DNA of 64,000 nucleotides from Verrucomicrobiota bacterium (lineage in GTDB: Bacteria; Verrucomicrobiota; Verrucomicrobiia; Opitutales; Opitutaceae). The stretch spans positions 124,001 to 188,000 of the forward strand of contig JAEYUW010000036.1 of assembly GCA_023432225.1 (NCBI GenBank). Direction: 5' to 3'. The position numbers and the translations under genes were made by a program. The notes beneath the pieces were generated by a model. The model saw only the letters and a program-made list of their open reading frames with translations, searched no databases and had not been told where the DNA came from. This document shows, one piece after another, positions 25,270-35,675 of the stretch (the first letter of the stretch is position 1; the number at the start of each line of letters is the position of its first letter).

Positions 25270-26274
25270 CTACCGCACCGCGTGGGCGCGTTCGCGGAGG
25301 AAGCGGGCGATCTCGCGCGGGTTCGGCATCGCCTCGGCGGTGCCCGGCTGCATGACGGCCAGCGCGGCGACGGCGTTGGCGAAGTGCGCGGCTTCGACGA
25401 CGTTTTTCTTGAATTTGACCAGGCCCGCGGCGAAGCCGCCGACGAACGCATCGCCGGCGCCGGTCGAGTCGATCACCTCGACCGGGTGCGCGTTCATGCG
25501 CAGGTAGGCATCGGGTTCCGACACGAAGCAGCCGCGTGCGCCGAGCGTGAGGATGACGATCGGCACCTGCAGGCAGCGACACAGGCGGTGCAGCGCGTCG
25601 GCCTTCAAGGTCTGGAGTGCCGATTCGTTGAACTCGCCCAGCTCCCGATATGCGGCGGAGCGCAGGAGGGCGGCGCAGCCGGCGTGTTGTCGGACGAGGG
25701 CGACGAATTCGGACTCGTTCGGGATCAGCACTTCGACGTGCCGCAGGATCGACAGGTCGAAATCGGAGCGCATCGGCGCGGGGTTCAGCACGGTGATCGC
25801 GCCGGCCTTGCGTCCGTGCCGCAGCACGTGGGCGACCATTACGTAGTCGGATTCACCCTGGCAGACCACGACGTGGGCGTGAGCGAGCGCCTCGAGCGGG
25901 ATGTCGTGCTTGTGCAACGCCAAGTTGGCACCCGCGGCGATCACGATCTGGTTTTGGCCGTGCTCATCGATGGTGATGCCGGCGGTGCCGGTGGCGTATT
26001 TGTGTTTCTCGATGAACTGGGCCCGGAGGCCCATCTTGGCGGCAAATTTCTTCGCGCTCAGACCGAAGGCATCGCGGCCCACCGCGCCGATGAAAAGCGT
26101 GGGCGCACCGGCGCGGGCGGCGGCGACGCCTTGGTTGAAGCCTTTGCCGCCGGGGCCGGACCGAAATTCGCCGATCACCGTTTCGCCAGGCTTCGGGAAC
26201 TTCCGCGCGAAAAACGCGAGGTCCTGCATGAAGCTGCCGACGACTACGACGCGGGGTAACACGGGCTCTGACAC
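25270..26274 (-). CDS. PfkB-family sugar kinase, ribokinase-like
   Basis: A PfkB kinase of about 334 residues. The N-terminal signature is GSFMQDLAFFARKFPKPGE, then GPGGKGFNQGVAAARAGA, very close to ribokinase (GGKGxNQAVAxARLG). The C-terminal ATP/anion-hole motif is DSTGAGDAFVGGFAAGL, whose Asp in GAGD is the catalytic base. It should phosphorylate ribose or another furanose sugar or nucleoside. Residues ~220-235 (LLRSAAYRELGEFNESA) are an insertion relative to typical RbsK. The start is uncertain: GTG 26274 or ATG 26295. Confidence 0.87.
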   Translation of the reverse strand: MSEPVLPRVVVVGSFMQDLAFFARKFPKPGETVIGEFRSGPGGKGFNQGVAAARAGAPTLFIGAVGRDAFGLSAKKFAAKMGLRAQFIEKHKYATGTAGITIDEHGQNQIVIAAGANLALHKHDIPLEALAHAHVVVCQGESDYVMVAHVLRHGRKAGAITVLNPAPMRSDFDLSILRHVEVLIPNESEFVALVRQHAGCAALLRSAAYRELGEFNESALQTLKADALHRLCRCLQVPIVILTLGARGCFVSEPDAYLRMNAHPVEVIDSTGAGDAFVGGFAAGLVKFKKNVVEAAHFANAVAALAVMQPGTAEAMPNPREIARFLRERAHAVR

Positions 26275-26537
26275 TAGACGGCGCCGCGAGGCCAATGCAC
26301 TTCAAATTTCCTGTTCGAGGCGGGTCGTTCGCCTAGTTGATGAATTTTTTCCACAACGCCGGGTGGTTCTTCGCGCGCGCGCCGCTCATCGCGAGGCTTG
26401 ACCGCCCGTCCAATGCGGCGTGTCTGCGACGGGGCCCGGCGGGTAGCTTGCTGCCGATGTCGGTCACCTCGTCGTTTGTGTCTCGGTCCACGCCGGAACT
26501 TGCCCCCGCACCCGCGGGCGTGGTTCGCTCGTGGACG

Positions 26538-27668
26538 ATGACCAACGCGCCCGTCGATACCGCCGCCAAGCTCGCGCGTGCGAAGCGCCGGCTCTACGTC
26601 GCCGCGCAGCTCGGCGGCTGGGGCGGCTTCATGGTGATGCAGTTCGCGTTTTCGAAGGCGTTCAGCGTCGGCAATGTGCAGCCGCGGCAGGATGCGCTCA
26701 CCGAGGCCGCGGTTTACGTGATGATCACGTTGCAGGGGTTGCTGGTGACGCACTATGCGCGGCGCTACATGTCGCGTCACGGCTGGACGGAGATGGGCTG
26801 GCTCGCTCTCGGTCCGCGCGTGTTGCTGATGGGCGCGGTGCTGTCGTTCCTGTGGAACGCGGTCGGCTACGGGTATTGCTACGGCATCGTGCAGATGCCG
26901 TGGCCGTCGAAGTTCAGCCCGATGCTGGTGTTCCTGTTCAGCTGGGTGAACGGCATGGTGATCATGCTCGGTTGGCTCGCGACGTATTTCCTCTATCACA
27001 TTTTTGAGCGCATCCAGCGCATGCAGGTCGAGCGGTTGCAGCTGACCGCGAATGCCAAGGAGGCCGAACTCCGGGCGCTGAAGTCGCAGGTCAATCCGCA
27101 CTTCCTGTTCAATTCCCTCAACAGCCTGCGCGCCCTCATCGACGAGGATGCTCCCCGCGCCCGCGAGGCCGTGACGCGACTGGCGAACATGCTGCGCTAC
27201 TCGCTGCAATCGGGCCAGCTCGAGACGGTGCCGTTCGAAGACGAACTGCGCATCGTGGAGGACTATCTCGCGCTCGAACAGATTCGTCACGAGTCGCGCC
27301 TGCGCGTGCGCTGGTCGATTGCCGACGAGGTGCGCGCGTGCGGCGTGCCGCCGATGCTGCTGCAGACGCTCGTCGAGAACGCGGTGAAATACGGCATCAG
27401 CGCGCGCCGCGACGGCGGCGAGATCACCATTTCCGCCGCGCTGGCCGAAGACGAATTGACCATTCGCGTGACCAACCCCGGTGACCTGTCGGCGCCGACC
27501 AGCACCGCGGCGGCGCGGGCCGGATCTTCCACCGGCGTGGGGCTGCGGAACGCCTCCGAGCGCCTCAAGTTGCTGTTCGGTGGACGCGCGCAGCTCACGT
27601 TGACCGCGGAGCCGCCCGGATTGGTCACGGCGGCCGTGCGGATCCCGTGCACCGCTTCCCGCTCATGA
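26538..27668 (+). CDS. LytS/YehU-type sensor histidine kinase
   Basis: Four hydrophobic segments span about residues 15-145, in the arrangement of the YehU/NatK kinases. After a helical linker comes the His_kinase motif NPHFLFNSLNSLRALID, with the phospho-acceptor His at 188. The HATPase domain has LVENAVKYGI and ends GVGLRNASERLKLLFG. The stop overlaps the next gene's start by four bases (ATGA), so kinase and regulator are made together. ATG 26538 follows GTGGAC; ATG 26457 is an in-frame alternative. The cognate output is probably the ABC exporter 80 bases further on. Confidence 0.9.
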   Translation: MTNAPVDTAAKLARAKRRLYVAAQLGGWGGFMVMQFAFSKAFSVGNVQPRQDALTEAAVYVMITLQGLLVTHYARRYMSRHGWTEMGWLALGPRVLLMGAVLSFLWNAVGYGYCYGIVQMPWPSKFSPMLVFLFSWVNGMVIMLGWLATYFLYHIFERIQRMQVERLQLTANAKEAELRALKSQVNPHFLFNSLNSLRALIDEDAPRAREAVTRLANMLRYSLQSGQLETVPFEDELRIVEDYLALEQIRHESRLRVRWSIADEVRACGVPPMLLQTLVENAVKYGISARRDGGEITISAALAEDELTIRVTNPGDLSAPTSTAAARAGSSTGVGLRNASERLKLLFGGRAQLTLTAEPPGLVTAAVRIPCTASRS

Positions 27669-28393
27669 AAGCCCTGCTCATCGATGACGAGCGCCTCGCG
27701 CGCAACGAGCTCCGCCGCTTGCTCGCGGTCCACACCGACGTGGAAATCGTCGGCGAGGCGGTGGACGTCGAGGATGCCCTCGAAAAGATCGCGGCGCTGA
27801 AGCCGGAGCTGCTGTTCCTCGACGTGCAGATGCCGGGCGCGGACGGCTTCAGCCTGCTCGAGAAGCTCGAAGGCGCGATGCCGCTGGTGATTTTCACGAC
27901 GGCCTACGACGAGTTCGCCGTGAAGGCCTTTGAGTTCAACGCGCTCGATTACCTGCTCAAGCCGGTCGACCCCAGCCGCCTCGGCGCCGCGCTCGAGAAA
28001 CTCCGTCTGCGCGCGGCAAAGGACGCAGAAGGCGGCGACGCGGCCCCGCGCACCCGCCTGACGCTGGAGGACAAGGTCTTCGTGCGCGAAGGCGACCACT
28101 GCTGGTTCGTGCCGGTGAAGAACCTCCGGTTGCTCGAATCCGAGGGCAACTACACGCGCGTGCACTTCGACGACAACAAGCCGCAGCTTTTCCGTTCGCT
28201 CACCGCGATGGAGGAGCGGCTCGACCCGAAGCATTTCTTCCGCGCCAACCGCAAACAGGTGATCAATCTCGCCTGGGTCGAGGGCATCGAACCGTGGTTC
28301 AGCGGCGGCCTGCTCGTGCGCCTCAAGGGCGGAATCAAAGTGGAACTCTCGCGTCGCCAGGCGCAGGATTTCCGCGAGCGGATGAGCCTGTAA
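27665..28393 (+). CDS. LytTR-family response regulator
   Basis: The receiver domain (1-115) has the acidic pair at Asp 7-8, phospho-acceptor Asp 53 (in LFLDVQMPG) and the conserved Lys in YLLKPVDP. The LytTR DNA-binding domain (about 135-240) has LLESEGNYTRVHF and HFFRANRKQVINL, the standard signatures of this beta-type DNA-binding fold. It overlaps the kinase gene by ATGA. LytTR proteins bind imperfect direct repeats ahead of their targets. The neighbouring natAB-like genes are the obvious target, as in the NatK-NatR/natAB locus of Bacillus. Confidence 0.93.
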   Translation: MKALLIDDERLARNELRRLLAVHTDVEIVGEAVDVEDALEKIAALKPELLFLDVQMPGADGFSLLEKLEGAMPLVIFTTAYDEFAVKAFEFNALDYLLKPVDPSRLGAALEKLRLRAAKDAEGGDAAPRTRLTLEDKVFVREGDHCWFVPVKNLRLLESEGNYTRVHFDDNKPQLFRSLTAMEERLDPKHFFRANRKQVINLAWVEGIEPWFSGGLLVRLKGGIKVELSRRQAQDFRERMSL

Positions 28394-28472
28394 TTTTCGC
28401 GATGATCGCCCGGATGGCGCCGCCGCAACCCTGTTAACCGAGCGCGACTGTTTCCGCTGACCGACACACACC

Positions 28473-29234
28473 ATGATCGAAGCACGTAACCTCACCAAGA
28501 CGTTCAAAGACAAGAAGCGCGGCACCATCACCGCGGTCGACGACGTCACCTTCACCTGCCGCCCCGGGCAGATCTACGGCCTGCTCGGCGCCAACGGCGC
28601 GGGCAAGACCACCACGTTGCGCATGCTCGCCACACTGCTCAAGCCGACGAGCGGCACCGCCACCATCGCGGGCCACGACGTCGGCACCGAACCGGAGCAG
28701 GTTCGGTCGAACGTGGGTTTTCTTGCCGCCAGCACCGCCCTCTATGGCCGCCTGAACGCGCGCGAGATGATCGCGTATTTCGGCCGCCTCAACGGCATGG
28801 ACGATCCCACGATTCGCGCGCGCATCGATGTGCTCGCCCGCGAGCTCGACATGCACGAATTCCTCGACCGCCGCTGTGACAAGTTCTCCACCGGCATGAA
28901 ACAGAAGACCTCGATCGCCCGCACGCTCGTGCACGATCCGGCGGTGATGATCTTCGACGAGCCGACGCTGGGCCTCGACGTCATGACCGCGCGTTCGATC
29001 GTGAAGTTCGTCCGCGCCTGCCGCGAGCGCGGCAAGACCGTCATCTATTCCACGCATGTGATGAGCGAGGTGGAGAAACTCTGCGACACCATCGGCATCA
29101 TCCACAACGGCCGCCTCGTCGCCGAAGGCTCCCTCGATCAGCTGCGCGCCAAATTCGGCGAGCAGGACATGGAAGAAGTCTTCGTCAAAGCCGTCGGCGG
29201 TGAAGCCGCCGTTGCCGCCGCCCTTAACCGCTGA
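28473..29234 (+). CDS. ABC exporter ATP-binding protein, NatA-like
   Basis: ABC ATPase of 253 residues with Walker [10 protein letters not shown], the signature region [17 protein letters not shown], Walker [13 protein letters not shown] and the switch His in [18 protein letters not shown] in place of LSGGQ is typical of the NatA/DrrA type of drug and sodium exporters. It works with the membrane protein encoded 14 bases downstream. The N-terminal [20 protein letters not shown] is a normal start. NatAB expels Na+ in Bacillus; the substrate here is not shown by sequence. Confidence 0.9.
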   Translation: MIEARNLTKTFKDKKRGTITAVDDVTFTCRPGQIYGLLGANGAGKTTTLRMLATLLKPTSGTATIAGHDVGTEPEQVRSNVGFLAASTALYGRLNAREMIAYFGRLNGMDDPTIRARIDVLARELDMHEFLDRRCDKFSTGMKQKTSIARTLVHDPAVMIFDEPTLGLDVMTARSIVKFVRACRERGKTVIYSTHVMSEVEKLCDTIGIIHNGRLVAEGSLDQLRAKFGEQDMEEVFVKAVGGEAAVAAALNR

Positions 29235-29248
29235 CCCGCCACGCACCC

Positions 29249-30481
29249 ATGAACTGGAAAGCCATTTTCGTCGTCTACAAGAAGGAGCTGAAGGATCAGC
29301 TGCGCGATCGCCGCACGATCATCTCCACCATCGTCCTGCCCACGGTCGTGATGCCGCTCATCATGTTCGGCTTCGGCACGGTGATGACCAAGATTCTCCG
29401 TCAGGCCAAGGACGAGGGCACGAGCGTGATGATCGTGAACTCCGCTGGCGCGCCCGAGCTCGTGAAGGCGCTCAAGGCCGACACGAAGTTCCGCGTGGTG
29501 GCCGAAACGCCCGATGTGAAGCAGCGCATCGCCGACAAGAAAATCCGCGTTGCGCTCGAGCTGCCGAAGGATTTCGACGCCGCCATCGTTCGCGGCGAGA
29601 CGCCGAAGGTCGGCGTGCTGTTCTACGACGGTGAAATCAAGTCCGGCATCGGTGCGCGCGAGATCGAATCATTCCTCCAGAAATACCGCACCGGCATCCT
29701 CGACCAGCGCCTGAAGGAGCGGGGCCTGCCGCCGGAGTTCACCAAGCCGTTTGAAATGTCCCGGCAAAACGTCGCGCCACCCGAGAAAGTCGGCGGCGCC
29801 ACGCTCGGCGGCATCATCCCGTATATGATCATCATTCTCTGCTTCTCCGGTGCGATGTATCCCGCGATGGACCTCACGGCCGGCGAAAAGGAGCGTGGCA
29901 CGATGGAGACGCTGATGTGCAGCCCGACGGCGCGCATCAACATCGTCTTCGGCAAATTCCTCACCGTGCTCACGGCCTCGGTCGCGACGATCCTGTTCTC
30001 GATGACGTCGATGGCCGTGACGGCGGCACTCGGTGGCAAGTTGTTCCTCGGCGATTCCAGCATCGCGGCCGCGGGGGCCGGCAAGGCGCAGGCCGCGGCG
30101 CTGATGCCGTCGTTTGATCCGGCCGGGTTCATCGGCATTTTTGCCATGATCGCGCCGGTCGCGATTTTCTTCGCCGCGATCCTGCTGACCGTGTCGCTCT
30201 TCGCGAAGAGCTACAAGGAGGCGCAGAGCTACGCCGGCCCGATGATCCTGCTCGCGATCATCCCGGCGGTGTTTGGCATGTTGCCCGGCATCGAGCTCAG
30301 CGCGAAGACCGCGCTGATCCCGATCCTGAACCTCTCGCTCGTGTGCAAGGAGATGCTCTCCGGCACGTGGAACTGGAACTACATCGCGCTGATCTTCGGC
30401 TCGTCGTGCCTCTACGCGATCATCGCGCTGGTGGCGTGCGTGAAGATGTTCAATCGCGAAGACGTGATGTTCCGCGCCTGA
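29249..30481 (+). CDS. ABC exporter permease, NatB-like
   Basis: The 410-residue permease is of the ABC-2/NatB type. There is a cytoplasmic N-terminus (AIFVVYKKELKDQLRDRRT), a first membrane helix (about 26-48) and a long external domain (about 50-185). Five more helices follow, from IIPYMIIILCFSGAMYPAMD on. The motif GEKERGTMETLMCSP is the conserved ABC-2 coupling segment. It forms the exporter with the ATPase just upstream, under likely control of the kinase and LytTR pair. A REP pair starts two bases after the stop. Confidence 0.9.
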   Translation: MNWKAIFVVYKKELKDQLRDRRTIISTIVLPTVVMPLIMFGFGTVMTKILRQAKDEGTSVMIVNSAGAPELVKALKADTKFRVVAETPDVKQRIADKKIRVALELPKDFDAAIVRGETPKVGVLFYDGEIKSGIGAREIESFLQKYRTGILDQRLKERGLPPEFTKPFEMSRQNVAPPEKVGGATLGGIIPYMIIILCFSGAMYPAMDLTAGEKERGTMETLMCSPTARINIVFGKFLTVLTASVATILFSMTSMAVTAALGGKLFLGDSSIAAAGAGKAQAAALMPSFDPAGFIGIFAMIAPVAIFFAAILLTVSLFAKSYKEAQSYAGPMILLAIIPAVFGMLPGIELSAKTALIPILNLSLVCKEMLSGTWNWNYIALIFGSSCLYAIIALVACVKMFNREDVMFRA

Positions 30482-30482
30482 G

Positions 30483-30574
30483 GTAAGGCCGGTCTGTGAC
30501 CGGCCCATTGGGCGTGATGCGCTCGCGAAGTTTGCGCGCGGGTATCCGCCGGGCCGGTCGTAGACCGGCCCTAC
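30483..30574. repeat. REP pair, GGCCGGTC core
   Basis: The left half GTAAGGCCGGTCTGTGACCGG (30483-30507) has the head as GTAA. The right half (30551-30574) GGGCCGGTCGTAGACCGGCC ends in CTAC. It begins two bases after the natB-like stop codon. Confidence 0.85.
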
Positions 30575-30702
30575 TTGCGCGCAACGATTTGTGAAAACCC
30601 GGCGCGGCCGTAAACGCCCCGTCAAAACCGGGCCGCCCCCCTAGGCGGCCGGAAACATCTGCGATATGGTGCGCTCGTCAGTCACCGACAACGCACCCGA
30701 CC

Positions 30703-31209
30703 ATGAACACACCCGACAACGCGAACTCCGCCGATCACTTGCGCTACGAAATCGCGCAGCTCGAGAAGATGCGTCAGCAAATTTTCTCGGACATGGAAGC
30801 CCTGCGCCAGCAGGAACAGAACCTTCGCCACTACGAATCCCGCCTACGCGGCGCGCCGTCGACTCCGATCGGCGGCACCGTTGCGCCCTTCACTGAGGCG
30901 ACGCGGGAAGTCGAAGCCGAGCGCGAAAAACTTTCCCGCCAGCGCGCGCTGCTCGAAGCCGAGCGTCGCGCTCTCACCGACGATCGCATTGCGATGCGCG
31001 AAGAAAAAGCGGCGCTCGCGCAATATGCCGACGCGCTGAAGCAACGCGAAGCGTGGCTGCAGGTGCAGGAACGGGAGCTGAAGGCGAAATCCTTCGCACC
31101 GCCGCCGGAGGCCAAGAAGCCGGCGAGCGTGGCGCCGTTCGGCATTCGTCTCGGTTTCAACGAGGTCCCGTTTGCTGGAATTTTTGGTTCGAATCGTCGC
31201 AGCGCGTGA
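30703..31209 (+). CDS. Coiled-coil hypothetical protein
   Basis: The 168-residue protein is soluble. Residues ~12-50 and ~65-130 are charged heptad-type helices rich in Glu, Arg, Gln and Ala (LRYEIAQLEKMRQQIFSDME; REVEAEREKLSRQRALLEAE), so it is mostly coiled coil. A Pro/Lys linker follows, then a short tail GIRLGFNEVPFAGIFG. I do not recognise a family. It stands alone between REP units and is followed by a good terminator, so it has its own transcript. A structural or scaffold role is possible. Confidence 0.7.
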   Translation: MNTPDNANSADHLRYEIAQLEKMRQQIFSDMEALRQQEQNLRHYESRLRGAPSTPIGGTVAPFTEATREVEAEREKLSRQRALLEAERRALTDDRIAMREEKAALAQYADALKQREAWLQVQERELKAKSFAPPPEAKKPASVAPFGIRLGFNEVPFAGIFGSNRRSA

Positions 31210-31246
31210 GGTGTGCGCGCCGCGCGGCTTGTGCGGACTGTGTAGG

Positions 31247-31285
31247 AGAGCCCGGGCTAGGGATGGCCCGGGCTCTGCCTTTTTC
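31247..31285 (+). terminator. Rho-independent terminator after the coiled-coil gene
   Basis: AGAGCCCGGGC (31247-31257) pairs with GCCCGGGCTCT (31266-31276), followed by GCCTTTTTC. It lies 37 bases after the stop. Confidence 0.85.
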
Positions 31286-31379
31286 GCAGCCGATGCGGGC
31301 GACTGATATCTGTTGCACGGTCGTGGCGAGGTGGGATGCGCGTTTGCGCGCAATGTGACTGCTCGCGGTTGGTGCAGTT

Positions 31380-31431
31380 GTAGGGCGCGACCTTGTGTCG
31401 CGCCGAGGCCTCACACGAGGTGAGGCCCTAC
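31380..31431. repeat. GTAG-type REP pair, GGCGCGACC and GGCCTCAC cores
   Basis: The left half is GTAGGGCGCGACCTTGTGTC plus GCGCC. The right half GGCCTCACACGAGGTGAGGC ends CCTAC. The halves keep the GTAGGG/CCCTAC ends but have unrelated palindromes. The gap 31210-31526 holds this and the terminator, and no gene. Confidence 0.8.
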
Positions 31432-31526
31432 AGCTTCGCCGTCGCGGCCGACGCCAACGAGGAGGACTGAGCGCGTGGGGCGGCAGTGGCGCGCGAGCGC
31501 GCCACCGACCAGACTTCGCGCCGGCG

Positions 31527-33398
<1,872 letters not shown>

Positions 33399-33475
33399 GG
33401 AAAAGCCGCCGAGTGAGCCGGGCGGCGGAGGCGGCGTCAACCGTGGGTTTTGCGCGCGCCGGAGTGTCGGGGCAC

Positions 33476-33502
33476 AAAAAAGCCCGCCGGGTGGGCGGGC
33501 TT
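33476..33502 (-). terminator. Rho-independent terminator of the Ala/Val-rich repeat protein gene
   Basis: On the minus strand, GCCCGCC (33500-33494) and GGCGGGC (33488-33482) form the stem, followed by six T residues. It lies 20 bases after the stop at 33523. Confidence 0.85.
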
Positions 33503-33522
33503 CGTGAATCGGCGAGGGGAAC

Positions 33523-34524
33523 TCAGGAGGAGCCGCTGCGGGTCGACGTATCGAGCGGCGTGTTCGTCGTGGTGTTCGAGTTTCCCTGCTCCACCACCGG
33601 CGGCGTGGGGTTGGTGGGGGTGGTCGAGACCTGACTTCCGAGGTTCGGGCTGATCTGGTTCAGGGTCGGGTTGGCGACCGCGGCGTTGACCGTGGCCACA
33701 ACCGTCGCGTTCGCGCTGGGGGCCGCGGCTTGGACGGCAGGGGCGTTCACGGCGCTGACAGAGTTGTTCATGACCGTGACGGCGGCGCTCGGGTTGGCGG
33801 CGAAGACCGCCGGTTGCGAGACGATCTGGGTCACTGACGTGGCGATGGCGGCGACGACTTGGGGCGCAACGGCTTGGGCCTCGGGCTGGACGATGATGCG
33901 CGCGGCGGCCGTCGCGACCTGGGACGTCTGGCTGGGGGCGCTTTGGGCAACCGCCTGGCTGCCGACAGACTGCACGGCGGCGCTGGCGAGCTGGACGGCG
34001 GCGGCAGGGGACGTGGACAGCACGCGCTCGGCGACGGTGACAGCCTGCGCGGCTACCGCGGCGACGATGTTCGGATTATTGATGGTGGCGGAGACCTGAA
34101 CGGTCGCCAAGGCGAGTTGGGCCACCGCGTCGGGCGCGACTTGCTGAGCCGCGGGAGCCACAAAGATGCGGGCGGCGGTGGTGACGACGGACTCGGTCTG
34201 CTGCGGCGACGAGGTCTGCACGGAGGTGGCGCGCACCGACTCGACCGCGGCACCGGCGGCGGCGATGGCCGCGCGCGGATTGGTCGCGAGCATCTGCTCG
34301 GCCGCCGCGACCACTTGGTTGGCGAGGGCGGCGGACCGTTGCGGATTGCCGCCGCTCAGGGTGGCAATGGCCTGGGTGATCTGGGCCGCGTTGCCCGAGA
34401 GAACCGCGGCGCGCAGAGCGGGCGGAAGATTGGTAACTCCTTGCGCCTGTTGCGCGTGCACGAGAACGCCGGTGAGTGCCAGAGCAAGGGCCAGGATGCG
34501 GAAGAACCGTTGGGTGTGGGTCAT
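33523..34524 (-). CDS. Secreted Ala/Val-rich protein with a 90-residue tandem repeat
   Basis: The 333-residue protein has a signal peptide (about 1-24, FFRILALALALTGVLVHAQ). Two units in exact 90-residue register fill the middle (about 69-143 and 159-233). QVVAAAEQMLATNPRAAIAA aligns with QAVTVAERVLSTSPAAAVQL, and ARIFVAPAAQQVAPDAVAQL with ARIIVQPEAQAVAPQVVAAI. A weaker third unit may run to ~285. The tail is Thr/Asn/Pro/Ser-rich. Composition suggests amphipathic helices. No family recognised. It has its own terminator. The 95 bases upstream hold no other gene. Confidence 0.75.
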   Translation of the reverse strand: MTHTQRFFRILALALALTGVLVHAQQAQGVTNLPPALRAAVLSGNAAQITQAIATLSGGNPQRSAALANQVVAAAEQMLATNPRAAIAAAGAAVESVRATSVQTSSPQQTESVVTTAARIFVAPAAQQVAPDAVAQLALATVQVSATINNPNIVAAVAAQAVTVAERVLSTSPAAAVQLASAAVQSVGSQAVAQSAPSQTSQVATAAARIIVQPEAQAVAPQVVAAIATSVTQIVSQPAVFAANPSAAVTVMNNSVSAVNAPAVQAAAPSANATVVATVNAAVANPTLNQISPNLGSQVSTTPTNPTPPVVEQGNSNTTTNTPLDTSTRSGSS

Positions 34525-34619
34525 GAGTTGTTCAAATTGAAACCCTCGACACCACCACGCCAGACTTTAGTGCCGCGCGACGAATTTCGCTCCGTTTAGC
34601 AATTCGTAAACAGGGGGGG

Positions 34620-35510
34620 CTAGCGAGCCAGAGCCAGCGCAACCGCGCCGACCACCGCGATCAGGCCGCCAGCGAGCGAGCGCTTGGACGGGCGTTCGCC
34701 TTCGATCCAATAGGCGAGGGGAATGACCGCGAGCGGGGCGCAAGCGGTGATGGGCAACACGATGCCGCTCGGCGTCGAAGCGAGCGCGAGCTGAAACGTG
34801 GCCATGCCGAACACCGGCCCGGCCAGCGCGTGAATCAAAATCCAACCATGCGCCCGCCACGGTGGCGCGGGGCGCGCCGCCTGGTCGCGATCGAGCCACG
34901 CGCGCACCGCGAACCACGCCGCGGTGATCGCGATTCCGCCGAGCACCCGCTGATAAGCCGCGGTGAGCCCGTCGAGCTGCGCCCCGGCCGCGGTCGTGAT
35001 TTCAAAGCCGCGCCGACTCAACACCGCGCCGAGACCCTGCCCCGCCGCGGCGAGCACGCCCAGCAGAACGCCGATCGGCCGCACCGGCACGCGCGGGGGC
35101 GATTTCTTCGTTGGGACGAGCGCCACGACGATGCCCGCCAAGATCACGCCGATGCACGCGAACTGTGTCCCGGTCAGCCGCGTATCCAGCCAGAGCCACT
35201 CGATGCCGATCGCGATCGGCACGCTGAGGCACTGGTTCATCGTGGTGGTCAGGCGCGAGCCGAGGAACGGCAACGCGGCGAAAAACGCCAGGTCACCGAG
35301 CCCCATGCCCGCGAGCCCGCTGAGCAGAAACGTGGTGAACGCCGGTCCGCCGTGCCCTTGTCCGAACAGATACGCCCATGCGCCGAGGCACACGAGTCCG
35401 ACGGTGAGGCGTCCGAGATTCGCCCGCGCCGGACCGACCGTGTTCTGGCTCTTGTGAGCCAGCACGGACGACGCCGCGAAAAGGAACGTGGTGACGAACG
35501 CGTAAAGCAC
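34620..35510 (-). CDS. EamA/DMT-superfamily transporter
   Basis: The 296-residue protein has about ten hydrophobic segments in two EamA halves. [19 protein letters not shown] and [20 protein letters not shown] lie in the first; [20 protein letters not shown] and [20 protein letters not shown] in the second. The final Pro/Tyr-containing [19 protein letters not shown] is a common DMT end motif. It is probably an inner-membrane metabolite exporter; the substrate is unknown. The start is GTG 35510. It is divergent from the DUF255 gene across a short AT-rich palindrome. Confidence 0.85.
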   Translation of the reverse strand: MLYAFVTTFLFAASSVLAHKSQNTVGPARANLGRLTVGLVCLGAWAYLFGQGHGGPAFTTFLLSGLAGMGLGDLAFFAALPFLGSRLTTTMNQCLSVPIAIGIEWLWLDTRLTGTQFACIGVILAGIVVALVPTKKSPPRVPVRPIGVLLGVLAAAGQGLGAVLSRRGFEITTAAGAQLDGLTAAYQRVLGGIAITAAWFAVRAWLDRDQAARPAPPWRAHGWILIHALAGPVFGMATFQLALASTPSGIVLPITACAPLAVIPLAYWIEGERPSKRSLAGGLIAVVGAVALALAR

Positions 35511-35570
35511 AGCGCAAAAGCCGACGTTGTCGCGCGCCGCCCCGCATTGACGAGAGCGAAGTGGCCGCCG

Positions 35571-35602
35571 GCCGTTTGTAACGTATTATATTACAAACCG
35601 GC
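35571..35602. promoter_or_regulatory. AT-rich palindrome in a divergent promoter region
   Basis: GTTTGTAA and TTACAAAC face each other across nine AT-rich bases, inside longer GC arms (GCCG and CGGC). The centre reads TATAAT on the minus strand and TATTAT on the plus strand, so -10 elements for both divergent genes could overlap a repressor site. This is a positional inference; no -35 element is clear. Confidence 0.45.
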
Positions 35603-35675
35603 TTGCGGCCGGCGCGGTGCGGAGGGTGGCACGCATCGCAGTTGCCTTCGGCGTGCGGCGGGTTTGCTTCGCGCG

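Noticed and set aside
31185..31200. GGTTCGAATCGTCGC, like a tRNA T-loop
   Set aside because: It lies inside the coiled-coil coding region and no acceptor, D or anticodon arm can be drawn around it.
34830..35675. 282-residue upstream extension of the DUF255 protein
   Set aside because: It is antisense to the EamA transporter and precedes the conserved [13 protein letters not shown] start.
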